The position numbers and the translations under genes are program-made. The notes beneath the pieces are model-generated. The model made no database searches. It worked only from the letters and a program-made list of their open reading frames with translations, and had not been told where the DNA came from. Source: Streptomyces cyaneogriseus subsp. noncyanogenus (lineage in GTDB: Bacteria > Actinomycetota > Actinomycetes > Streptomycetales > Streptomycetaceae). From it: a stretch of DNA of 64,000 nucleotides. The stretch is from positions 3,720,001 to 3,784,000 of the forward strand of contig NZ_CP010849.1 in assembly GCF_000931445.1 (NCBI RefSeq), read 5' to 3'. Below are positions 45,195 to 54,701 of this stretch, one piece after another; position 1 is the stretch's first letter; each line of letters begins with the position of its first letter.

Positions 45195-46391
45195 CTACGG
45201 GAGCGCCTCCCCGAGCACCTCCGCCAGCACCCGGGCCGCCCGCTCCACGTCCGCGAACCCGATGTACAGCGGGGTGAAGCCGAAGCGCAGCACGTCCGGG
45301 GCGCGGAAGTCGCCGACGACCTCGCGCTCGATGAGCCGCTTCATGACGTCACCGGCGTCGTCGCAGCGCAGGGCGACCTGGCTGCCGCGCTCGGCGTGCG
45401 CCGCCGGCGTCACCGACTCCACCCGCCCCGGCGGGGCGTAGGCGCGCACGCACTCCTCGAAGAAGTCCGTCAGCGCCAGCGACTTGGCCCGCACCGCCTC
45501 GATCGAGACGCCGTCCCACACCTCCAGCGCCGCCTCCAGGGCGAGCATGGAGAGGATGTCCGGCGTGCCGACCCGGCCGCGCGGGGCCCCGGAGGCCGGC
45601 TCGTAGGCGCCGCGCATGCCGAACGGCTCGGCGTGCGAGTTCCAGCCCGGCAGCGGCGAGTCGAAGCGGGCCTGGAGGTCGCGGCGCACATACAGGTACG
45701 CGGGCGAGCCGGGGCCGCCGTTGAGGTACTTGTAGGTGCAGCCGACCGCCAGGTCGACGCCGTGCTCGTCCAGGCCGACCGGCAGCGCGCCCGCGCTGTG
45801 GCACAGGTCCCACACGGCGTACGCGCCCGCCGCGTGCACCGCGGCCGTGAGCGCGGGCAAGTCGTGCAGCCGCCCGGTGCGGTAGTCGACGTGGTTGAGC
45901 AGCACGGCGGCGGTGCGCTCCCCGAGCGCGGCCGGCACCTCGGCCGGGGTCACCGGCCGCAGCGTGCGGCCGGTCAGCCGGGCCGCCGACTCGGCGATGT
46001 AGCCGTCGGTCGGGAAGGTCGTGGCGTCCACGAGGATCTCGTCGCGCCCCTCCCCCGCCATGCGCACCGCCGCGACCAGCGCCTTGAACACGTTGACGCT
46101 GGTGGAGTCGCCCACGACGATCTGCCCGGCCGCCGCCCCGACCAGCGGGGCGATCCGGTCGCCGATCCGCTCGGGCGCGGTCCACCAGCCGCTCTCCTCC
46201 CAGGAGCGGATGCGCAGCTCGCCCCACTGGCGGCGCACCACGTCGTCCACGGCCGCGGGGACGTTCGCCGGGAGCGCGCCCAGCGAGTTGCCGTCCAGGT
46301 ACACCACGTCGTCCAGGACGAACCGGTCGCGCAGCCCGCCGAGCGGGTCGGCGGCGTCCAGTTCCCCGGCCTTCCTCATGAGGTCAGACAT
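45195..46391 (-). CDS. kynU: Kynureninase
   Basis: PLP enzyme cleaving kynurenine to anthranilate and alanine. Fold-type I signatures: YLDGNSLGALP, GDSTSVNVFKAL, VDYRTGRLHDL, DLCHSAGALPVGLDEHGVDLAVGCTYKYLNGGPGSPAYLYV with the PLP lysine in TYKYL. 398 residues, start overlapping the dioxygenase stop by eight bases. Confidence 0.95.
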   Translation of the reverse strand: MSDLMRKAGELDAADPLGGLRDRFVLDDVVYLDGNSLGALPANVPAAVDDVVRRQWGELRIRSWEESGWWTAPERIGDRIAPLVGAAAGQIVVGDSTSVNVFKALVAAVRMAGEGRDEILVDATTFPTDGYIAESAARLTGRTLRPVTPAEVPAALGERTAAVLLNHVDYRTGRLHDLPALTAAVHAAGAYAVWDLCHSAGALPVGLDEHGVDLAVGCTYKYLNGGPGSPAYLYVRRDLQARFDSPLPGWNSHAEPFGMRGAYEPASGAPRGRVGTPDILSMLALEAALEVWDGVSIEAVRAKSLALTDFFEECVRAYAPPGRVESVTPAAHAERGSQVALRCDDAGDVMKRLIEREVVGDFRAPDVLRFGFTPLYIGFADVERAARVLAEVLGEALP

Positions 46392-47250
46392 ACGACCGCG
46401 CCGTCCACAGCTCGGGGAACACGTTCTTCTGCGCCCGCTTCTCCAGCCAGGCCACCCCGGCGGAGCCGCCGGTGCCGGTCTTGGCGCCCATCGCGCGGCG
46501 GGTGGCGACGAGGTGGTCGTTGCGCCAGCGCCACACCAGCTCGGCGACGTCGGTCAGCGCCTCGCCGAGCCGGGCCAGCTCGCCGTTCTGGTCGCCCTCG
46601 TAGACGGCCGTCCAGGCGGCCTCCACCTCGGGCGAGGGCTCGTAGCGCCGGGTCAGGTCGCGGTTGAGCACCGCGTCCGGGATGGCGTGTCCGCGCCGGG
46701 CGAGCAGCCGCAGGACCTCGTCGTACAGGCTCGGCTCATGCAGCGCCTTCTCCAGCTCGGCGTGGACGCGCGGGGAGCCGCGGTGCGGGACCAGCATGGC
46801 CGCGGACTTCTCGCCGAGCAGGAACTCCAGGCGCCGGTACATCGCCGACTGGAAACCGGAGCCCTCGCCGAGGGCGCCCCGGTAGGAGTTGAACTGCGCG
46901 GGCGTGAGCTGGCCGAGCGGCTTCCAGGAGGCGTTGAGCGCCTCCAGCTCCCGTACCGACCGCTTCAGCGCGTCGACGGCCGGCCGCACCCGGTCCTCGC
47001 GCAGGGCGCGGGCGGCGGTCTCCCACTCGTGGACGATGACGGTGAACCACAACTCCATCACCTGGGTGGTCACCAGGAACACCATCTCGCCGGGATCGTC
47101 GGAGAGGAGGTGCTGGAGGTGGGTGAGCACGTCGGCCTTGACGTAGTCCTCGTACGGCGTCGTGCCGTCGAAGTCGAGATGCGGGGTCTCGGGCTCGTGG
47201 GCCTCAGGGTTCTTCGGGTCCTGAGGGGTGGGCTGAGCCTGTTGGGACAT
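46384..47250 (-). CDS. kynA: Tryptophan 2,3-dioxygenase
   Basis: Haem dioxygenase opening the indole ring of tryptophan. Haem ligand His246 in WRNDHLVATRRAMG, substrate-pocket RYEPSPEVEAAW and FQSAMYRRLEFLLG match the family. Translationally coupled to kynU in one operon. 288 residues. Confidence 0.95.
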   Translation of the reverse strand: MSQQAQPTPQDPKNPEAHEPETPHLDFDGTTPYEDYVKADVLTHLQHLLSDDPGEMVFLVTTQVMELWFTVIVHEWETAARALREDRVRPAVDALKRSVRELEALNASWKPLGQLTPAQFNSYRGALGEGSGFQSAMYRRLEFLLGEKSAAMLVPHRGSPRVHAELEKALHEPSLYDEVLRLLARRGHAIPDAVLNRDLTRRYEPSPEVEAAWTAVYEGDQNGELARLGEALTDVAELVWRWRNDHLVATRRAMGAKTGTGGSAGVAWLEKRAQKNVFPELWTARSYV

Positions 47251-47357
47251 CGCTGTCTCCTGCTGTGCACTCCGGGTAGCGGTCCGCCCCTGCCGTTACC
47301 GGCACGGGGGCCCCGGTCCCCACCGGCATCCTCCGCAATCGTCCCAGGAAACCGCAA

Positions 47358-47381
47358 GGCCCGCCTGTTCACAGGCGGGCC
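47358..47381 (-). terminator. Terminator after the DUF3151 gene
   Basis: Perfect 10-bp stem GGCCCGCCTG/CAGGCGGGCC with TTCA loop, 19 bp after the stop at 47400. Confidence 0.8.
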
Positions 47382-47399
47382 CACGGGCATCGGTACGGA

Positions 47400-47813
47400 T
47401 CAGCCCAGCACCTCGGCGGCGGTCTGCGAGGAGTCCCGCAGGAACTGGGAGCAGCGCTCGTGCTCCTCCTTCTCGCCGATCGCCTGCGCGGCACGGGCGA
47501 GGGCGTGCAGGGCCCGCAGGAAGCCGCGGTTGGGCTCGTGCTCCCACGGCACCGGGCCGTGCCCCTTCCAGCCGCTGCGGCGCAGCGCGTCCAGGCCCCG
47601 GTGGTAGCCGGTGCGGGCGTAGGCGTACGACTCCACGACGCTGCCCCGCTCGAACGCCTCGTCGGCCAGCTCGGCCCAGGCGAGCGAGGAGGCCGGGTGC
47701 CGGGCGGCGACGTCGGCGGGCGCGGTGCCGTTCGCCAGCAGCTCGCGCGGCTCGGGGTCGTCGGGCAGGTGGGTCGGGGGCGGTCCCCCGAGCAGGTTCT
47801 CGTGAATGGCCAT
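47400..47813 (-). CDS. DUF3151 domain protein
   Basis: 137-residue helical protein: MAIHENLLGGPPPTHLPDDPEPRELL..., then HPASSLAWAELADEAFERGSVVESYAYARTGYHRGLDALRRSGWKGHGPVPWEHEPNRGFLRALHALARAA. I recall this as DUF3151, a TPR-like actinobacterial family often next to fba. Function unknown. Confidence 0.88.
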   Translation of the reverse strand: MAIHENLLGGPPPTHLPDDPEPRELLANGTAPADVAARHPASSLAWAELADEAFERGSVVESYAYARTGYHRGLDALRRSGWKGHGPVPWEHEPNRGFLRALHALARAAQAIGEKEEHERCSQFLRDSSQTAAEVLG

Positions 47814-47835
47814 GGGGCCAGTATCGCCGCAAACG

Positions 47836-47880
47836 CGCGACGCCCGGTCCCGCCTCCGGGAGGCGGGACCGGGCGTCGCG
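47836..47880 (-). terminator. Very strong terminator after fba
   Basis: A perfect 21-bp stem (47836-47856 with 47860-47880) with a 3-base loop, 20 bp downstream of the aldolase stop codon. Confidence 0.9.
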
Positions 47881-47899
47881 GTCCGTGCGGCGGCGGCCG

Positions 47900-48931
<1,032 letters not shown>

Positions 48932-49065
48932 TGTCCGCTCCTTGTATGTGCGGGTGGGCTGTGTGGTGCGTGCTTACGGCCCTGACCTAGACCTTGGGGC
49001 GACGTCATCGTCGGCCCCATCTTTCCAGACGAACCGGGATCCTCCGAGTGGACCCGGGCCCGGCC

Positions 49066-49614
49066 TCAGTCCAGGCCCAGTTCGTCCTTGGAGTAGGCGT
49101 ACAGGTACGGCACCCCGGCGCCCTCCTGGATCTTCTCGGCGGCGCCGGTCGCCCGGTCGACGATGGTGGCCACCGCCACCACCTCGGCGCCGGCCTCGCG
49201 CACCGCCTCGACGGCGGTCAGCGGCGAGCCGCCGGTGGTGGAGGTGTCCTCGACGACCAGGACGCGGCGGCCGGCGATGTCCGGGCCCTCGACCCGGCGC
49301 TGGAGGCCGTGCGCCTTGGCGGCCTTGCGGACCACGAAGGCGTCCAGCCTGCGCCCGCGGGCGGCGGCGGCGTGCAGCATCGCGGCGGCGACCGGGTCGG
49401 CACCCATGGTGAGGCCGCCCACCGCGTCGAACTCCAGTTCCTCGGTCAGGTCCAGCAGCACCTGGCCGACGAGCGGCGCGGCCTCGCCGTCGAGGGTGAT
49501 GCGGCGCAGGTCGACGTAGTAGTCGGCCTCCAGCCCCGAGGAGAGGGTCACCTTGCCGTGCACCACGGCCTTGTCCTTGATCTGCTGCAGCAGCGCGCCG
49601 CGTACGTCCGTCAT
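49066..49614 (-). CDS. pyrE: Orotate phosphoribosyltransferase
   Basis: Makes OMP from orotate and PRPP in pyrimidine synthesis. The PRPP loop VLVVEDTSTTGGSPL and YYVDLRRITLDG are diagnostic; GADPVAAAMLHAAAARGRRLDAFVVRKAAKAHGL completes the family pattern. Starts 10 bp after the epimerase stop, so they are cotranscribed. 182 residues. Confidence 0.96.
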   Translation of the reverse strand: MTDVRGALLQQIKDKAVVHGKVTLSSGLEADYYVDLRRITLDGEAAPLVGQVLLDLTEELEFDAVGGLTMGADPVAAAMLHAAAARGRRLDAFVVRKAAKAHGLQRRVEGPDIAGRRVLVVEDTSTTGGSPLTAVEAVREAGAEVVAVATIVDRATGAAEKIQEGAGVPYLYAYSKDELGLD

Positions 49615-49624
49615 ACCGGCCAGC

Positions 49625-50416
49625 TTAAAGCCGCCGCCAGCTCCAGACCGTGGTGGCCTCCAGCGGCTCCAGCGGCGTGACCAGGCGCGGCGCGCTGTTC
49701 AGCCCGTCGGGCGGGCCGGTCTGCGGCTCCACGCACACGGCGGCCTCCTGCTCGTCGTAGACCACCACCCACTCCTCGGGGCTGGTCACCTTCAGCTCCA
49801 GCCGCCCGGGCCAGGTGAGGGTGACGTCGACGCCGCCGGGCATCCCGAAGCAGTCGTCCCAGGGGCCGGGCAGGGGGTCGACGCGCCGGCCGGTGGGCAG
49901 GTGGTCCTCGCCGCGCTCCTCCTGCCAGGCGGGCGCGAAGTCGATCCGCACGCCCTCGCCGCCGTCGAGGGTGCGGTTGAACCAGGGGTGCCAGCCGATC
50001 TGCGCCGGGAACGACGACTCGTACGTCTCGACGGCCATCGTCAGCGTCAGCGCGTCCTCCGCGAGCGAGACCACCTGGGTGACCCGGCCGGAATAGGGCC
50101 AGGGGTCCGTCAGGTCGTGGGTGAGGACCGCCTCGTCGCGCGTGACGCGGGCGGTGCGCCAGGCAGCGTCGCGGGCGGTGCCGTGGATGGCGTGCGGCGG
50201 GGCGTTGAGCGGCATCCGGTGGACGACGGCGCCGTCCCGGAAGCGGCCCTCGCGGATCCGGCCGCACCAGGGCACCATCGGGAAGCAGCCGTAGCGGTCG
50301 CCCTGGCGGAGCAGTTCGGTGCCGCCGACGCGGAGCCCGCCGATCCGGCCGCCGTTGCCCGGCAGCACGGTCGCCTCCGCGTCACCCGCGGTCAGCGTGA
50401 TGGGTTCGATGGTCAC
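49625..50416 (-). CDS. Aldose 1-epimerase
   Basis: Galactose-mutarotase fold: MVPWCGRIREGRF, HAIHGTARDAAW with the active-site His, IGWHPWFNR with the second His, and a C-terminal Glu region (AAVCVEPQTGPPDGLN). Interconverts sugar anomers in the cytosol. GTG start. 263 residues, upstream of pyrE. Confidence 0.92.
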   Translation of the reverse strand: MTIEPITLTAGDAEATVLPGNGGRIGGLRVGGTELLRQGDRYGCFPMVPWCGRIREGRFRDGAVVHRMPLNAPPHAIHGTARDAAWRTARVTRDEAVLTHDLTDPWPYSGRVTQVVSLAEDALTLTMAVETYESSFPAQIGWHPWFNRTLDGGEGVRIDFAPAWQEERGEDHLPTGRRVDPLPGPWDDCFGMPGGVDVTLTWPGRLELKVTSPEEWVVVYDEQEAAVCVEPQTGPPDGLNSAPRLVTPLEPLEATTVWSWRRL

Positions 50417-50467
50417 GGCACGACCCTACTGGGGCCGGTGGGACGGCCTCACCCCGCAGGCGCCGGT

Positions 50468-51403
50468 TCAGCGGCGCCTGCGCAGCACCCGGCCCACCAC
50501 GATCGCCGACGCCAGCACCAGCGCGGCGGCCGGGGCCGCCCAGCGCAGGGAGGTGGACGCGGTGACCGTCTGCGGCGCCGGGACGGGGGCGTACCGGCCG
50601 CGCGGCGGGGCGTGGTCGACCTCCTCGGCGCTGCGCCCGATCATCGTGCGGCGGGCGTGCGCGGCCTCGGCGGGCGGCTCGGCGGCGTCCGGGAAGTCCT
50701 CACCGGCGTCGGCGTCCTCGCCGGTGTCCTCGCCGAGGTCCTCGCCGAGGCCGGCGTCGACGCCCTCGGCGTCGGTGGTGGGGTCCAGGGAGGACGGGGG
50801 GACCTCGGTGTCGAAGACCGAGCCGGTGCCCGGGGGCGGCCCGGCGGCGGGCTCGGACGGACCCGCGGGCGGGACGGGCGCGTCGTCCGCGTCCGGGGCG
50901 GCGTCGAAGTCGCCGGCGGCCGAGGGCTCGAAGTCCTCGGTGGCCAGGGACTCGGCGGTCGCCGGGTGCGGCCGTGCGGCATGGCCCAGGTTCTGCGCGA
51001 ACCGGTTCAGCAGCCGGGTGGCGGCCGAGGCGACCGCATCGGCCGGCAGGTCCGTGACGCGCCCGTCCGCCGTGGCCGACCCGGTGAAGGCGAGGAGGCA
51101 GCCGTCCCGGCCGTCCTCGGCGTCCGTCACGCGCAGCGTCAGGGCCACCCGGACCGCGCCGGTGCCGCGCGCCTCGGTGGCCTCGCCCTCGACGGCGTAC
51201 GTGCCGTCGTCCCGCCGGGACAGGTGCCCCGCGCCCCGGTAGGTGATGGTGTGGCCGCCGATGCGCACCCGCAGCCGCCCGGCGACGGGCCCGGCCCCGG
51301 CGTCCTGCTGGAGGCCGGGAACCGCGCCGGCGACCCGCCCGGGGTCGGCCAGCACCTCCCTGAGCCGCTCGGCCGGAACCGGAACGAACACCTCATGCTC
51401 CAT
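50468..51403 (-). CDS. CoxG-like SRPBCC protein with C-terminal membrane anchor
   Basis: The first ~145 residues are an SRPBCC/CoxG fold (EHEVFVPVPAERLREVLADPGRVAGAVPGLQ). A long acidic, disordered linker (DAGLGEDLGEDTGEDADAGED) leads to a single helix (LRWAAPAAALVLASAIVVGRVLRRRR). No carbon-monoxide dehydrogenase genes are near, so the role is unknown. 311 residues. Confidence 0.85.
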   Translation of the reverse strand: MEHEVFVPVPAERLREVLADPGRVAGAVPGLQQDAGAGPVAGRLRVRIGGHTITYRGAGHLSRRDDGTYAVEGEATEARGTGAVRVALTLRVTDAEDGRDGCLLAFTGSATADGRVTDLPADAVASAATRLLNRFAQNLGHAARPHPATAESLATEDFEPSAAGDFDAAPDADDAPVPPAGPSEPAAGPPPGTGSVFDTEVPPSSLDPTTDAEGVDAGLGEDLGEDTGEDADAGEDFPDAAEPPAEAAHARRTMIGRSAEEVDHAPPRGRYAPVPAPQTVTASTSLRWAAPAAALVLASAIVVGRVLRRRR

Positions 51404-51508
51404 GTCGACGGAGCCTACCCAGCCCGGGCCGGACGCACCCCCTGTCGGCGCCGACCGGTCCGGCCCCGGGGGCCGGTCCGGCGCACCCGGCCGGCCGGGT
51501 GGCGGCGC

Positions 51509-53152
51509 TCAGTAGCGGGGGTGCACCAGCGTCGAGGGCGGCAGGCCCGGGACCCGGGTGCGCCCGACGGCCCGGGCCTGCTCGGTCAGCGCCGCCTGGG
51601 TGAGGGTTTCCGGGCGCGGGCCGCGGGGGTCCAGGCGCAGGGCGGGGGTGGTGCGGGCGGCGAGGACGAATCCCCGGTCGCGGGGGGATCCCCGGTCGCG
51701 GGGCGCGCGGGCCGGGCCGCCGGGTGCGGCGGCGCGGTAGGGGGCGGTGCGCAGTCCGGCGGCGCGCAGCGTCGCCTCGACCGTCCAGAACGCCCGGGGC
51801 CGTGCGGAGACCGGCCCGGCGTGCACCACCAGGCGTCCGCCGGGCGCCAGGGCGCGCCGGGCCAGGCCGTAGAACTCCTGGGAGTACGGCTTGGCGCCGG
51901 CCGTGGCGGCCGGGCCGGGCAGGTCGCAGACGATCACGTCGTAGGCGGCCGGCGGCACCCGGCGCAGCCGGTCGAAGACGTCCGCGGTGGCCAGGCGCAG
52001 CCGCGGGTCCCGGTAGGCGTGTCCGCCCAGCGCCGCGAGGGCGGGGTCGCGGCGGGCCAGCCGGGCGATCTCCGGGTCGCGCTCGACGACGTCGACCCGG
52101 CGGACGTCCGGGTGGCGCAGCACCTCGCGGGCGGCCAGGCCGTCGCCGCCGCCGAGGATCAGCACGCGCCGGTGCGGGCCGGTCATCGCCGGGTGGACCA
52201 GCGCCTCGTGGTAGCGGCGCTCGTCCCGGCCGCTGATCCGCAGCCGTCCGTCGAGGAACAGTTTCAGCGGGCGGCCGTCCGTGCCGCCGGTGAGCACCAC
52301 TTCCTGTACACCGGTCTGCAGGGCCACGCGGACGTCCGCGCCGTAGACGGCGTGCCGGGCGGCCCGCTCGAAGTCGTCCACGCAGACGGCGGTCAGGGCG
52401 AGCACGGCCAGCACGGCGGTGTTGGCGGCCCGCAGCAGCCGGCGGGCGCGGCGCGACAGATCGCGCCGGAAGAGGCCGAGGACCAGGGCGGCGCCGACGA
52501 CGGTGTTGACGGCGCCGGTGAGCAGCGCGCCGGTGAGCTGGCCGAGGAACGGCAGCAGCAGGAAGGGGAAGGCCAGGCCCCCGGCGAGGGCGCCGACGTA
52601 GTCCGCCGCGAACAGGTCGGCCACCGCGCGGCCCGCGTCCTGGCGGCGGATGCGCTGGATCAGCTCCATCAGCAGCGGCACCTCGGCGCCGATCAGCAGG
52701 CCGATGACGAGCGAGAAGACGACCAGGAGGCAGCGGGGGCCGTCGGCCCAGACCCCGCCCCGGTCGCCGGTCCAGGCGAAGACGGCGTACAGGGCCATGG
52801 CGCTGCATCCGCCGACCAGGGCGAGGAGGGTCTCGATGGCGCCGAAGCCCGCCGCCGCGTGCCGCCGCAGCCGCTTGGCGACGAGCGAGCCGACGCCCAT
52901 CGCGAAGACCATCACGGACAGCACGACGGAGGTCTGGGTGACCGAGTCGCCGGCCAGGTAGGCGGCGACGGCGACCAGTTCGAGCTCGTAGACCAGGCCG
53001 CAGGCGGCGCAGACGAAGACGCCCGCGAGGACCAGGAACCGCCCGGTGCCGTGCCCGACCGGAAGCCGCGCGGGGGGCGTCCCGGCGCCGCCGGAGCCAC
53101 CCCGGGGCGGCGGCGAGCCGGGTCGGGCGGAGGCGTGCGACTGGTCGATCAT
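51509..53152 (-). CDS. Membrane spermidine-synthase-like protein
   Basis: About seven N-terminal membrane helices (residues ~35-245) precede an aminopropyltransferase-like domain: [39 protein letters not shown], then VIVCDLPGP and [18 protein letters not shown]. Such fusions occur across actinobacteria; decarboxylated-SAM use is not proven, and DLPGP replaces the usual DSTDP. 547 residues. Confidence 0.88.
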   Translation of the reverse strand: MIDQSHASARPGSPPPRGGSGGAGTPPARLPVGHGTGRFLVLAGVFVCAACGLVYELELVAVAAYLAGDSVTQTSVVLSVMVFAMGVGSLVAKRLRRHAAAGFGAIETLLALVGGCSAMALYAVFAWTGDRGGVWADGPRCLLVVFSLVIGLLIGAEVPLLMELIQRIRRQDAGRAVADLFAADYVGALAGGLAFPFLLLPFLGQLTGALLTGAVNTVVGAALVLGLFRRDLSRRARRLLRAANTAVLAVLALTAVCVDDFERAARHAVYGADVRVALQTGVQEVVLTGGTDGRPLKLFLDGRLRISGRDERRYHEALVHPAMTGPHRRVLILGGGDGLAAREVLRHPDVRRVDVVERDPEIARLARRDPALAALGGHAYRDPRLRLATADVFDRLRRVPPAAYDVIVCDLPGPAATAGAKPYSQEFYGLARRALAPGGRLVVHAGPVSARPRAFWTVEATLRAAGLRTAPYRAAAPGGPARAPRDRGSPRDRGFVLAARTTPALRLDPRGPRPETLTQAALTEQARAVGRTRVPGLPPSTLVHPRY

Positions 53153-53265
53153 GCTGTGACGTTACGTCACTCGCTCGCTACGCTTCGCCACCCACACGTG
53201 TGAAAAATGGCGTCCGGTGGGACGGCGCGCGTTTGAAACGCGAAAAGGCGCCGCCAAGGCGCCGT

Positions 53266-53802
53266 TCACACCCCCGAGGGGCTGAGCCGCTTCGCGGGCA
53301 CGCGCACGCCCACCCGCGTGCGGGTCGCCACGAGCTGGCCGTCCTGCGGGTAGGCGTGCCAGGTGCGCCAGTGCACATGGCCCTCGTGCCGCTGGGCCAG
53401 CAGCGCGGTGAAGGCGTTCGGGCTGCCGGGGAAGACGCCGGCGAGGCCGTGCGGGTGGTCGGAGACGAGGGCCAGCAGTTCCTGGGCGCGGCCGGTGAAC
53501 GACCCCGGGGAGAGCTTCTCCACCCGGGCCGCGAACTCGTACTCCCAGTCGCCCACCCGCTTGGCCACGCCCAGCGGCAGCGGGGTGCTGCTGCCCGGGA
53601 TGCAGGCGACCGTCTCCGAACAGCTACCCCGCTCGTCCTCCAGGAGCACCTGGTGGGAGGCGCCGAGCAGCCTCAACTCCATTTTGACGTCGCTCAGTTC
53701 GAGTTCCAGCGTGGCGAGCGCGGGGAGGGGTTCACGCCCCAGGGCCCAGGCGAGGTCGGATGCGCGCGTATCGGTGTAAGGGGTGTTCAGGGTCGTGAGC
53801 AT
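53266..53802 (-). CDS. DUF2617 protein
   Basis: 178-residue soluble beta-rich protein starting MLTTLNTPYTDTRASDLAWALG at an ATG eight bases after GGAG. WEYEFAARVEKLSPGSFTGRAQELLALVSDHPHGLAGVFPGSPNAFTAL matches what I recall of DUF2617. Downstream of the spermidine-synthase-like gene on the same strand order. Function unknown. Confidence 0.85.
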   Translation of the reverse strand: MLTTLNTPYTDTRASDLAWALGREPLPALATLELELSDVKMELRLLGASHQVLLEDERGSCSETVACIPGSSTPLPLGVAKRVGDWEYEFAARVEKLSPGSFTGRAQELLALVSDHPHGLAGVFPGSPNAFTALLAQRHEGHVHWRTWHAYPQDGQLVATRTRVGVRVPAKRLSPSGV

Positions 53803-54076
53803 GGATCGGCTCCGCAAGCACACAAGGAGAGGACGGTGTGGGTCCTGCGACCCCCGTTTCGCGCCGGGGATGCGGGCCCGTCAGCCCGGTCGGTCGGCCA
53901 AGAGGGTCCGCAGGGATTCCGAGGGGCTGCGTGGTGTCTGAGAGGGAATCATGAACTGGAGCGCCGCCACAGCGTTTTTACCCAATGTGATGGTGTTTCC
54001 ATCCCTCCGGGGGCCCCGGAGCGCAACTGTTCAACCAGGGCGTACACCTGTACGGATCGTTGCGCGCCGGGCGCCC

Positions 54077-54111
54077 GAACGCCCGCCGGGCACGGTGCCC
54101 GGCGGGCGTTC
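54077..54111 (-). terminator. First of two consecutive hairpins after the Gly/Cys-rich gene
   Basis: 17-bp perfect arms separated by a single base (gaacgcccgccgggcac and its complement), downstream of the stop at 54208 on the minus strand. Confidence 0.8.
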
Positions 54112-54122
54112 TGGGTGAAGGG

Positions 54123-54166
54123 CGCGGGAGCGCTCCCGGGGGACATCCCCCGGGAGCGCTCCCGCG
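54123..54166 (-). terminator. Second long palindromic hairpin
   Basis: 21-bp perfect arms with a two-base centre (54123-54143, 54146-54166). Lies directly next to the first hairpin, so the gene end is doubly insulated. Confidence 0.8.
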
Positions 54167-54207
54167 GCGGGGACGCGGTTCCCCCTGCGGAGCTCGGCTG
54201 CCCCGTG

Positions 54208-54540
54208 TCAGCCGCCTCCGCCGCCGCATCCGCCGCCCCCGCCCCCGCCGCCGCAGGACGAGCCGCCGCCCCCGCAGGAGTGGCCCCCCGACGAGCCGCT
54301 GTCGGACGACCCGGACCACCCGCTGTCGGAGGATCCGGACGAGCCCCCGGCGTCGCCGGCCACCGCTCCCCCGCTCACGACCCACCAACTGGTGTCACCG
54401 CCGCCGGAACCGCCGCTTCCGGCCGCCCGGCGACGCCCCGTGCCCCCCTTCGCGCGCACCGCGCTCCCACCGCTGCGGGCGGCGGCGACGGCCGCCCCCA
54501 CCACGACGACGACCACTGCCAGGATGATGCCGACGACCAT
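54208..54540 (-). CDS. Membrane-anchored Gly/Ser/Cys-rich low-complexity protein
   Basis: MVVGIILAVVVVVVGAAVAAAR is an N-terminal membrane helix. The remaining ~90 residues are low-complexity, with GSSDSGWSGSSDSGSSGG and a C-terminal cluster of Gly with Cys at spacings HSCGGGGSSCGGGG and then one more. AAGGAGGG lies seven bases before the ATG at 54540. Resembles Streptomyces proteins of unknown function with Gly-rich tails. 110 residues. Confidence 0.78.
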   Translation of the reverse strand: MVVGIILAVVVVVVGAAVAAARSGGSAVRAKGGTGRRRAAGSGGSGGGDTSWWVVSGGAVAGDAGGSSGSSDSGWSGSSDSGSSGGHSCGGGGSSCGGGGGGGGCGGGGG

Positions 54541-54701
54541 GGCGTCACCCTCCTTCCGTCTCCCCGGGCTTTCCCCGGAAGTCCCCCCGAAGCGGCCCCC
54601 GTTGGACGCCTCGCTCACGTGCGTGACCGGGAGATGCCCTCGCCGGGAGCGCGCCAAAGCGGAGTTGAGGAACTCCAGAGCTTCGGCGCAGGATGGCCGG
54701 C

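Larger units (their letters stand above)
53803..54207. other. Promoter region of DUF2617 plus two terminators
   Basis: No gene seen. The half next to the DUF2617 start has a relatively AT-rich stretch (cagcgtttttacccaatgtg, about 53970-53990) suited to a promoter. The other half holds the two hairpins listed separately. Confidence 0.5.

Noticed and set aside
49553..53203. A 1,216-codon plus-strand open frame
   Set aside because: It lies antisense to pyrE, aldose epimerase, the CoxG-like and the spermidine-synthase-like genes, all with family motifs. Its translation is low-complexity.
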